DNA of 6,990 bases. It comes from Pseudomonadota bacterium. GTDB taxonomy: Bacteria; Myxococcota; Myxococcia; Myxococcales; Myxococcaceae. Location: positions 1 to 6,990 of the forward strand of contig JAFADT010000298.1 of NCBI GenBank assembly GCA_023424585.1, read 5' to 3'. A model generated the notes under the pieces. It was given only the letters and a program-made list of their open reading frames with translations, was not told the origin of the DNA and searched no databases. A program made the translations under genes and the position numbers. Positions 1 through 5,788 of the stretch are shown piece after piece. The first letter of the stretch is position 1. Every line of letters starts with the position of its first letter.

Positions 1-99
1 GGCGGAGACGGGCCGCCGCGCGTTCGCGCTGGAGCCACAGCCGAGCAACGGGGCCAGCAGCACCACGGCGAGCCCACGACGGAACACAGGAGGAGCCAT
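1..99 (-). CDS. Putative lipoprotein, N-terminal part only (runs off the left edge)
   Basis: Only the first 33 codons are present; the rest lies to the left of the window. Read from the ATG at 99-97, the frame is open to the edge and begins MAPPVFRRGLAVVLLAPLLG followed by Cys21, then GSSANARR. This is a textbook type II signal: a short n-region with two Arg, a hydrophobic core, and the lipobox L-L-G-C. The mature protein would be lipid-modified on Cys21 and sit in the envelope. An in-frame ATG at 111-109 would add four residues (M-I-P-R). Neither start has a clear Shine-Dalgarno sequence, and a palindrome at 102-116 sits directly over the start region. Nothing can be said of the function, because no mature domain is visible. 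The gene lies 87 bases beyond the DUF1552 stop on the same strand, so it could be a third operon member or have its own promoter. Confidence 0.72.
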   Translation of the reverse strand, partial: MAPPVFRRGLAVVLLAPLLGCGSSANARRPVSA

Positions 100-101
100 G
101 C

Positions 102-116
102 GCGGAATCATTCCGC
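102..116. promoter_or_regulatory. Perfect 15-bp palindrome upstream of the left-edge lipoprotein gene
   Basis: The sequence GCGGAAT-C-ATTCCGC is a perfect 7-bp inverted repeat around one central base. It ends 2 bases before the ATG at 99-97 (minus strand) and overlaps an alternative ATG at 111-109. It is more AT-rich than its surroundings. The one-base centre suits a dimeric DNA-binding protein better than an RNA hairpin, although a 5-bp stem with a 5-base loop is possible. Operator function is inference from symmetry and position only. Confidence 0.3.
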
Positions 117-143
117 ACCGGCGCCCCGCGTGCAGGAGAACCG

Positions 144-166
144 CACCGGGCAGGCGGCGCCCGGTG
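144..166 (-). terminator. Candidate terminator hairpin after the DUF1552 gene
   Basis: CACCGGGC and GCCCGGTG form a perfect 8-bp stem around a 7-base loop (152-158). On the minus strand the hairpin begins about 20 bases past the TAG stop at 189-187. The bases after it on that strand are only mildly T-rich (TTCTCC), so it lacks the full U-tract of a classical intrinsic terminator. It may act as a weak terminator or as a 3'-end stabilising hairpin between this operon and the left-edge gene. Confidence 0.4.
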
Positions 167-186
167 GGCCCGAGCGCTCTCCTGCC

Positions 187-1515
187 CTACGCGCCCAGCC
201 CGGTGAGCGGCCCCGTCCCGTCGTCGCCGAAGGTCGCGGTGGGCACGCCGAGCATGCCGAGCAGGGCGATGTAGAGGTTCGCCAGCGGCGCGCCGCCGTA
301 GCGGATGTGCCGGCCCGGGGCGATGGCGCCGCCCGCGCGGCCCGCGAGCAGGATGGGCAGGTTCTTGTGCTCGTGCATGTTGCCGTCGGCGATCTCGCTG
401 GAGAAGTACGCGACGCTGTGGTCCAGCAGCGTCCCGCCCTCCTCCTGCACGCCCTTCATGCGCTGGAGGAGGTAGGAGAACTGCTCCACCTCCCACTTGT
501 CGATCCTGGCCAGCGCGTCGTAGTTGGCCTGGGCCCGCTGGTGGTGCGAGTACGCGTGGTGCTCGCCGGTCAGCCCCAGGAACGAATACACGCGCTCGCT
601 GCGCGCGTTGCCCAGCATGAAGGTGCACGTGCGGGTTAGGTCGCACTGGAACGCGAGCACGATGAGGTCCAGCATCGCCTTCGTCTTCTCGCGCACGTCC
701 ACGGTGTCCGCGGGCGCGGCGACGGCGCCGCACGTGGGGCCCGCGCCGTCCAGCGCGTTCACGCGCAGCTCCAGCTCGCGCACGCCGGTGAAGTACTCGT
801 CCAGCTTGCGCTGGTCCGTGGTGCCCAGCTTCGCCTGGAGCGCCTTCGCGTCGTCGCGCACGGCGTCGATGATGCTCAGGCCGTACGCCTTGCGCCTGGC
901 CAGCTCCGCCTGGGTGACGTTCGGGTCGAAGTCCGCGAAGAGCCGCTCGAAGGCGGCGCGGGGCTTCGTCTCCTTGGGCACGGGGGTGGACGGCCCCGCC
1001 CAGGCGATGTTGTTCGCGTAGGGGCACGCGTAGCCGGAGTCGCAGTTGCCAATGCCCTTGCCCTGGTCGATGCCCAGCTCCATCGACGGGAAGCGCGTGG
1101 CCTTGCCCACCGCGTTCGCCAGCACCTGGTCCATGGAGATGCCGGTGCGGATGTTGGTGCCCTCCGTCTTGCGCGCCTTCACGCAGGAGAGGAACGCGGC
1201 TGTCGCGGCGGCGTGGTGGCCGTCGCCGTCCGGCTTGCCGGGCAGGTTGTCCAGGCCGCTCAGCACCAGCAGGTCGCTCTTCACCGGCGCCAGCGACGCG
1301 AGCGTGGGCGTCAGCGAGTACTCCGCGCCCTCGCTCGCGGGCGTCCACTTGGGCATGTGGATGCCGCAGGGCGTGTAGAAGGCCACGAAGCGGCGCGGGG
1401 CCGGCGTGGCGGCGCGGGCCGCGCTGGGGCGCATCACGTCCAGCAGGGGCAGCGCCATCAGCGCGCCCAGGCCGCGCAGGAGCGTCCGTCGGGAGAGGGT
1501 GGGGGTGCGGCTCAT
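187..1515 (-). CDS. DUF1552 (HXXSHH family) protein, Tat-exported
   Basis: A 442-residue protein with a twin-arginine signal: S8-R9-R10-T-L-L-R14, a hydrophobic stretch to about residue 28, and an A-R-A cleavage site near residue 35. Tat export implies that it folds in the cytoplasm, perhaps around a cofactor or metal. The motif for which the Pfam family HXXSHH (DUF1552) is named is present as H320-A-Y-S-H324-H325. A further His-rich stretch (H381-E-H-K-N-L-P-I-L-L-A-G) follows near 381-392, and there is an early GDGHH at 97-101. Length and architecture look complete. The start ATG has GGAGG 10 bases upstream (1526-1530) and overlaps the TGA of the upstream DUF1592 gene as ATGA, so the frame open upstream to 2352 is antisense-type noise inside that gene. 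The family co-occurs with DUF1592 proteins in planctomycetes and myxobacteria. The function is unproven; a secreted metal-dependent hydrolase or redox partner is conceivable. Confidence 0.93.
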   Translation of the reverse strand: MSRTPTLSRRTLLRGLGALMALPLLDVMRPSAARAATPAPRRFVAFYTPCGIHMPKWTPASEGAEYSLTPTLASLAPVKSDLLVLSGLDNLPGKPDGDGHHAAATAAFLSCVKARKTEGTNIRTGISMDQVLANAVGKATRFPSMELGIDQGKGIGNCDSGYACPYANNIAWAGPSTPVPKETKPRAAFERLFADFDPNVTQAELARRKAYGLSIIDAVRDDAKALQAKLGTTDQRKLDEYFTGVRELELRVNALDGAGPTCGAVAAPADTVDVREKTKAMLDLIVLAFQCDLTRTCTFMLGNARSERVYSFLGLTGEHHAYSHHQRAQANYDALARIDKWEVEQFSYLLQRMKGVQEEGGTLLDHSVAYFSSEIADGNMHEHKNLPILLAGRAGGAIAPGRHIRYGGAPLANLYIALLGMLGVPTATFGDDGTGPLTGLGA

Positions 1516-3185
1516 GGCTTGGGTGCCTCCGCCTCGCCGCGCCGCTGCAGGAACGCGTCGCTGCGGACGATGGCGAGGATGTAGTCGGTGAGACGGCCGC
1601 CCTGGGCCTCGGCCTGCTGGGAGATGTCCCGCACGGTGCAGCGGTCCTGCTCGTCCGCGCCGCGCCCGAGCGCGTAGGTGAGCAGGTGGCGCGTCATGCA
1701 CGCGGACAGGTCCGGGTCCTGCTTCACCACCGCGCGCATCTCCACCACGCCGTTGAACGACTTGCCTCCGGGCAGCTCCCCGCTGGGGTCCACCGTCGCG
1801 CCGCCCTCCTCCTGCGTGCGCCAGCGGCCCACCGGGTCGAAGTTCTCCATGCCGAAGCCCAGCGGATCCATCAGCGAGTGACAGCCCGCGCAGGACGGGT
1901 TCGCGCGGTGCTGCGCCATGCGCTCCTTGATGTTGAGCGTGGGGTCCACCGCCGGGGCCAGCCCGCCCGCGTCCGGCGGCGGCGGCGGCGGTGCCTTGCA
2001 CAGCAGCTGCTCCAGCACCCAGACGCCGCGCTTCACCGGCGACGTGCGATCCGGGTTGGCGGTGACGGTGAGCAGCGCGCCCTTCCCGAAGAGGCCCGCG
2101 CGCTCCGGGTGGTCCTTCAGCTCCACGCGCGTCATCGCGGAGGTGCCCGGCTTGGGCAGGCCGTAGTGCGTGGCCAGCCGGTCGTTCACGTAGGTGAAGG
2201 GCGCGTCCAGCAGGTCCTTGAGGCGGTGGTCGCCGGTGACGAACTCCTGGAAGACGAGCTGTAGCTCCTGGCGCATGGCCTCGCGCAGCGGCTCGTCGAA
2301 GCCGTAGCGCGACATCGGCTGGGAGAAGTCGAGCGCTCGCATGTAGAGCCACTGGCCCGCGAAGTTGTCCACCAGCGCGTGGGCCTTGGGGTCGGCCAGC
2401 ATGCGACGCACCTGCGCCTCCAGCACCTCCGGCTCATGCAGGTGGCCGCCCTCCGCGAGCTGGAGCAGCGCTTCATCCGGCATGCTGCTCCAGAGGAAGT
2501 AGGACAGGCGGCTCGCCAGCTCCAGGTCGCTGATGGGGTGCGGCGCGGTGGAGGTGGGGGCGGCGTCCAGCTCCACGCGGAAGAGGAAGCGCGGCGACAC
2601 CAGCACCGCGCGCAGCGCCAGCTTCACGCCCACCTCCGGCGCATCGCCCTGCTGGCGGGCCAGCGTGACGAACGCGACCAGCCGCTCCACCTCCTCCGAC
2701 GTGACGGGGCGGCGCCAGGCGCGGCGCGCGAAGGTCCTGAGCACCTCGCGAGCGCACGCCTCCGGCTGGGCCGGGTCGAGCGCGCACGTGTTGAACGCGC
2801 CCCGCGCCCACGCGGCCTCCACCAGCGCCTCCGCCGCGTGCGAGTACTTCTCCATCAGCAGCGGGGACATGCTGAGCACGTCCGCGTTGTTGTCGAAGCC
2901 GAAGCCGTGGTCGTCCGGCGGGAAGTCGCTCGCGGGGGCGCTCGTGTCCCCCAGCAGGTCGCGCACCGTGTTGTTGTATTCAGCCCGGTTGAGGCGGTGC
3001 AGCGTGACGCGGCCCGGGTCGCGCGCCGCCGAGCGGCACAGCGCGTCCGCTGGATCCACGGGCGTGGTGTCGGGCGCGTCCGGCCCCGGCAGCACCCGCG
3101 CCTTGGGGGGAGACTCGCTGCACCCCACGGTCAGCGCCGCCGCCGCCGCGAGGCCCACCCTCCGCCATCTCCGACCGCAGGCCAT
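1512..3185 (-). CDS. DUF1592 domain protein: lipoprotein with c-type heme motif (PSD-domain array)
   Basis: About 557 residues. The signal peptide MACGRRWRRVGLAAAAALTVG ends at lipidated Cys22; the lipobox is imperfect, with Thr at -3. Domains recognised in order: DUF1587 (about 62-126, starting LHRLNRAEYNNTVRDLLG), DUF1595 (about 133-201), DUF1592 (about 222-350, L-A-S-R-L-S-Y-F-L-W), DUF1588 or PSCyt3 (about 362-458) and DUF1585 (about 465-541). DUF1588 carries the heme-attachment motif C432-A-G-C435-H436, followed by M-D-P-L-G-F and E-N-F-D-P-x-G-x-W-R, both typical of the family. A six-proline run lies just before the heme domain. The product is probably a surface or periplasmic cytochrome-like protein; its substrate is unknown. 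GGAGGAGG (3199-3206) lies 13 bases from the ATG and 10 from a GTG at 3188-3186, so GTG one codon earlier is equally plausible. An ATG at 3257 is open but would bury the signal peptide. It is co-translated with DUF1552 through ATGA. Confidence 0.93.
   Translation of the reverse strand: MACGRRWRRVGLAAAAALTVGCSESPPKARVLPGPDAPDTTPVDPADALCRSAARDPGRVTLHRLNRAEYNNTVRDLLGDTSAPASDFPPDDHGFGFDNNADVLSMSPLLMEKYSHAAEALVEAAWARGAFNTCALDPAQPEACAREVLRTFARRAWRRPVTSEEVERLVAFVTLARQQGDAPEVGVKLALRAVLVSPRFLFRVELDAAPTSTAPHPISDLELASRLSYFLWSSMPDEALLQLAEGGHLHEPEVLEAQVRRMLADPKAHALVDNFAGQWLYMRALDFSQPMSRYGFDEPLREAMRQELQLVFQEFVTGDHRLKDLLDAPFTYVNDRLATHYGLPKPGTSAMTRVELKDHPERAGLFGKGALLTVTANPDRTSPVKRGVWVLEQLLCKAPPPPPPDAGGLAPAVDPTLNIKERMAQHRANPSCAGCHSLMDPLGFGMENFDPVGRWRTQEEGGATVDPSGELPGGKSFNGVVEMRAVVKQDPDLSACMTRHLLTYALGRGADEQDRCTVRDISQQAEAQGGRLTDYILAIVRSDAFLQRRGEAEAPKP
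1974..1991. repeat. (CGG)6 triplet run encoding a hexaproline linker
   Basis: Six consecutive CGG units on the plus strand are read on the minus strand as six identical CCG proline codons (residues 399-404 of the DUF1592 protein). They lie immediately before the heme-bearing DUF1588 core. Proline-rich linkers at this point are usual in the family. The pure codon repeat makes the site prone to in-frame length change. Confidence 0.7.
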
Positions 3186-3290
3186 CACCTTGAGCACGCC
3201 TCCTCCGGGCCGTGAACGGACCCCGGCGAGCGCGCTCCGAAGCAAGTCCCTCACCAACGCCGCGTGACGACGGGCCGACGCACGGCTCCA

Positions 3291-3305
3291 TCTCCAGGGT
3301 GGAGA
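3291..3305. promoter_or_regulatory. 15-bp inverted repeat upstream of the DUF1592 operon
   Basis: TCTCCA-GGG-TGGAGA is a perfect 6-bp inverted repeat with a 3-base centre, about 105 to 120 bases upstream of the DUF1592 start. The position would suit an operator or activator site, but there is no independent support for that role. Confidence 0.22.
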
Positions 3306-3353
3306 CGGGCCTGCGCGAGGGCCTGGGAAGGGAAGAAGTGTTCCGCGACCGGG

Positions 3354-3410
3354 CCGGGCCCCGGGCCCGGGGAGGCACCGCGCGCCGACCCCTGCCCGGC
3401 AGGGCGGGTC
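3354..3410 (-). terminator. Two GC-rich hairpins downstream of the M3 peptidase gene
   Basis: CCGGGCC-CCG-GGCCCGG (3354-3370) is a 7-bp stem with a 3-base centre. At 3390-3404, CCCTGCC-C-GGCAGGG is a 7-bp inverted repeat around one base, flanked by GACC/GGTC at 3387-3410 that could extend the stem past a bulge. On the minus strand they start 65 bases beyond the M3 stop codon. Neither is followed by a T-tract, so they are candidates for factor-assisted termination or transcript protection rather than clear intrinsic terminators. Confidence 0.3.
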
Positions 3411-3474
3411 AGGCGGCGCGGCGTCCCGAAAGCGGGCAGGGAGACGCGGCCCGCTTCCGGGGCGGTGACCCGCG

Positions 3475-5565
3475 CTACTGCGAGTCCTTCGCGGTGCCCG
3501 TCGTCTTCGGGGCGCCGTCGAGGTACGCGCGGTAGGCCTCGAAGCCGTAGGGCCGGCCGAGGAAGTCCTTCACCAGCGCCGCGGCGGGCTTGGAGCCACC
3601 GGGCTCCAGCACCGTCTTGCGGTACTGCATGGCCGTGTCACGGTCCAGGTAGCCCTTCTCCTGGAACCTCGACTCCAGGTCCTTCGCGATGACGGAGGAC
3701 CAGAGGTACGTGTAGTACGCGGCCGAGTACCCATCCAGGTGCCCGAAGGCGAGCTCGAAGTGGGTGCCGTCGCGGTACTCGTGGCGGAAGGGGGACAGCT
3801 TCTTCTGGAGCTCCGCCAGCACCGCGGCCGTGTCGAAGCCCGGCGTGCGCGAGTAGTACTGGAGGCTGACCGCGGACAGGAAGAGCTGGCGGCGCGCCCA
3901 CAGCCCCGTGCCGAACTCCTTCGACGCGCGCAGCTTCTCCACCAGCTCCGCGGGGATGGGCTCGTTGGACTCGTGGTGCTTGGCGAAGCTCTTGAGCACC
4001 TCCGGCTGCTCGGCCCACTGCTGCAACAGCATGGACGGCGTCTCCACGAAGTCGCGCTCCGTGGAGATGCCGGAGATGGGCGTCCACTTCTGGTGGCCGG
4101 AGAAGATGGCGTGCATCAGGTGGCCGAACTCGTGGAAGAACGTCTCCACCTCGTCGTGCGTCATCAGGTCGCCGGGGCGCGGGAAGTTGCACACCAGCAC
4201 GCCCTCCGGCAGCCGCCTGCCCTCTTCACCGGTGATCAGGTCGAACTGCGCCGCGTGCTTGTACTTGTCGTCGCGCGGGTGCATGTCCAGGTAGATGCGG
4301 CCCAGCGGCTTGCCGTTGTCGACGACGTCATACGCCTCCACGTCGGTGTGCCACGTCTTCGCGTCCTTCACCGGCTGGAAGGCCACCCCCCACAGGCTGG
4401 AGGTGATGCCCATCACGCCGTCCTTCACCCGCGCGTACTCCAGGTAGGGCCGCACCGCCTGCGAGTCGTAGCCGAACTTCTCCGCGCGCAGCCGGTCCTC
4501 GTAGTAGTCCTGGTCCCACGGCTCCACCGCGGTGGCGCCCTTCACGTCCTTCTTCTTGCGCGCCAGCAGCTCCGCCATCTCCTTCTTCGCGCGGGCCTCC
4601 GTGGCCTGCGCCAGCTGGTCGATGAAGTCCGCCGCCGCCTGCTGCGTGCGCGTCATGCGCGTCTCGGTGGTGAAGGCCGCGTAGGAGTCATAGCCCAGCA
4701 GCTTCGCCAGCTCGTCGCGCTTCTCGATGAGCTGCGCGAGCACCGCCTGGTTCTTGGGGAACGCGCGCTGACGGTAGGTGCGCCAGAGCTTCTCGCGCGC
4801 CTTCGCGTTCTTCGCGTACGTCATGAACGGGAAGTAGTCCGGGTAGTTGCTGGTGATGACCACCTTGCCGTCCGCGCCCGGCGCGTGCGCCTTCTTGTAG
4901 TCCTCCGGCAGCCCGTCCAGCTCCTTGGGCGTGAAGGCCACGCTGCGCGTGTCCTCCGCGATGTTCTGCCCGAACTGCTGGCCCAGCTTGAGGATCTCCT
5001 CGTTGAGCGCCTTCACCTTGGCGCGCGTGGCCTCGTCCCGGTCCACGCCCGCGCGGCGGAAGTCCAGGAGCGTGCGGTCCATCCAGTAGCGCGTGGCCTC
5101 GTCCTCCTTGGACAGGTCCACCAGCGACAGCGCGTCGTAGACGCCGCGGTCCTGGGACAGCGCCACGTTGGCCGCGTCCACCTGCTGCTCGCACTCGCGG
5201 GCCGCGTCGCGCATGGCGGCGTCCGGGTGCACCTCGTGCGTGAGGCTGGAGCGGTTGGCCGCGTTGATGAGGGCCGTCTGCGCCTCGTCGTAGGCCTTGA
5301 GGACGCCCTGGCCGTTCGTCTTCGGATCCAGCTTCTTCAGCGCCTCCACCTGCGCCTGGGCTCGCTCCAGGTCCGCCTTGCACAGGGCCTTGTATGCGTC
5401 CGGCGCGCCGGCCAGGGCCTCCGAGCCCTTCATGGGCGCCAGCTGGGGCTTCGCCGCGGCGTTGGCCGCCAGGCGGGCCATGGCCTCGCGGTTCTGGGTG
5501 ACGCTGCCGTTGGAGCAACCCGTCGCGGCGAGTGCCGCCAACACAGTCAGTGCGGGGATTCTCAA
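3475..5565 (-). CDS. M3 family zinc oligopeptidase, predicted lipoprotein
   Basis: A 696-residue thimet/oligopeptidase-A-like metallopeptidase that would cleave short peptides. The zinc site is H478-E479-F-G-H482, with the third ligand E508 in R-D-F-V-E-T-P-S; E479 is the catalytic glutamate. The substrate-binding motif of the family appears near the C-terminus as H609-L-D-G-Y613 and Y617-Y618-x-Y620-L-W. The N-terminus starting at a TTG codon, MRIPALTVLAALAATG followed by Cys17, is a short lipoprotein signal (lipobox imperfect, Ala at -3). I chose TTG because GGAGGA lies 7 bases upstream. An ATG at 5613 would put 16 residues including two Glu before this signal, and the frame is open back to 5670. 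Family members are often cytosolic, so the lipid anchor implies action on peptides in the periplasm or at the outer membrane. The gene is transcribed divergently from the cysteine-rich lipoprotein gene and is probably monocistronic. Confidence 0.93.
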   Translation of the reverse strand: MRIPALTVLAALAATGCSNGSVTQNREAMARLAANAAAKPQLAPMKGSEALAGAPDAYKALCKADLERAQAQVEALKKLDPKTNGQGVLKAYDEAQTALINAANRSSLTHEVHPDAAMRDAARECEQQVDAANVALSQDRGVYDALSLVDLSKEDEATRYWMDRTLLDFRRAGVDRDEATRAKVKALNEEILKLGQQFGQNIAEDTRSVAFTPKELDGLPEDYKKAHAPGADGKVVITSNYPDYFPFMTYAKNAKAREKLWRTYRQRAFPKNQAVLAQLIEKRDELAKLLGYDSYAAFTTETRMTRTQQAAADFIDQLAQATEARAKKEMAELLARKKKDVKGATAVEPWDQDYYEDRLRAEKFGYDSQAVRPYLEYARVKDGVMGITSSLWGVAFQPVKDAKTWHTDVEAYDVVDNGKPLGRIYLDMHPRDDKYKHAAQFDLITGEEGRRLPEGVLVCNFPRPGDLMTHDEVETFFHEFGHLMHAIFSGHQKWTPISGISTERDFVETPSMLLQQWAEQPEVLKSFAKHHESNEPIPAELVEKLRASKEFGTGLWARRQLFLSAVSLQYYSRTPGFDTAAVLAELQKKLSPFRHEYRDGTHFELAFGHLDGYSAAYYTYLWSSVIAKDLESRFQEKGYLDRDTAMQYRKTVLEPGGSKPAAALVKDFLGRPYGFEAYRAYLDGAPKTTGTAKDSQ

Positions 5566-5788
5566 GGGGACTTCCTCCACAAGGGGAACGACCTGCTTCG
5601 CGGGGGCCGTCATGCCACATCCCCACCCCTCCGCGCCCGTTCGCCGTGAACGCCCGGCGACCCCCGGCACCGGCCGGATGCCTGGAGGCCCCCCTGACGC
5701 ACCCCGCCTTGTGTCCCATCCAGCCCCCCGGTAATCCGGCGCTCACCTCGAATTCTTGGAAGTTGTCCTGGCCGGAGGGTGAACACGG
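5566..5788. promoter_or_regulatory. Divergent intergenic region between the M3 peptidase and the cysteine-rich lipoprotein genes
   Basis: These 223 bases must hold promoters for both strands unless a longer M3 start is used. Visible items: the M3 ribosome-binding site; an inverted repeat CGTTC-GCCGT-GAACG (5638-5652); a near-perfect dyad at 5666-5682 (GGCA, self-complementary CCGGCCGG, one unpaired A, TGCC); a locally AT-richer patch with GAATTC around 5748-5767; and a good ribosome-binding GGAGGG (5774-5779), 9 bases before the plus-strand ATG. A weak plus-strand candidate TTGTGT-17-TAATCC (5709-5737) matches sigma-70 hexamers poorly. No promoter can be assigned firmly. Confidence 0.45.
5573..5578 (-). 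promoter_or_regulatory. Shine-Dalgarno that places the M3 peptidase start at TTG
   Basis: GGAGGA on the minus strand is separated by AGTCCCC (7 bases) from a TTG codon at 5565-5563. This is the best-spaced ribosome-binding site in the region and yields a compact lipoprotein signal peptide. The upstream ATG at 5613-5611 has a GGAGG-like element about 12 bases away and gives a poor, acidic n-region. Confidence 0.6.

Larger units (their letters stand above)
3186..3474. other. Non-coding gap between the M3 peptidase gene and the DUF1592 operon
   Basis: I see no convincing gene in these 289 bases; the frames open across it have arginine- and proline-rich, shadow-like composition. Contents from the M3 side: a possible stem GCGTC/GACGC (3421-3447), a GC-only inverted repeat at 3387-3410, another at 3354-3370, a 15-bp dyad at 3291-3305, and the ribosome-binding GGAGGAGG at 3199-3206. 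The gap presumably holds the 3' end of the M3 transcript and the promoter of the DUF1592-DUF1552 operon. I cannot point to a convincing -35/-10 pair. Confidence 0.6.

Noticed and set aside
1516..2352. Upstream extension of the DUF1552 frame to an ATG at 2352
   Set aside because: The extension is Arg/Ala/Gly-rich, lies wholly inside the DUF1592 gene in another frame, and would bury the twin-arginine signal. The ATG at 1515 has a good ribosome-binding site and an ATGA overlap.
2379..3267. Two plus-strand open frames of 244 and 278 codons opposite the DUF1592 gene
   Set aside because: They are shadow frames with biased composition and no ribosome-binding site or domain; the minus-strand domain array accounts for the sequence.
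2980..3378. A 132-codon minus-strand frame covering the gap upstream of DUF1592
   Set aside because: It is Arg/Pro/Gly-rich, overlaps the DUF1592 start in another frame, and has no recognisable feature.
5598..5620. TGGCATG on the minus strand as a sigma-54 promoter element upstream of the M3 gene
   Set aside because: The -24-like TGGC is present, but no TTGC-type -12 element follows at the required spacing.
3739..5649. A 636-codon open frame on the plus strand, antisense to the M3 peptidase gene
   Set aside because: Its product is a low-complexity mix of Leu, Val, Arg, His and Gln, as expected when a GC3-biased gene is read on the opposite strand. It has no domain, and the minus-strand gene has complete catalytic motifs.
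5709..5737. TTGTGT-17-TAATCC as a sigma-70 promoter for the cysteine-rich lipoprotein gene
   Set aside because: The spacing is right, but only 3 of 6 and 2 of 6 bases match the consensus; a chance match is likely, so it is only mentioned in the intergenic entry.
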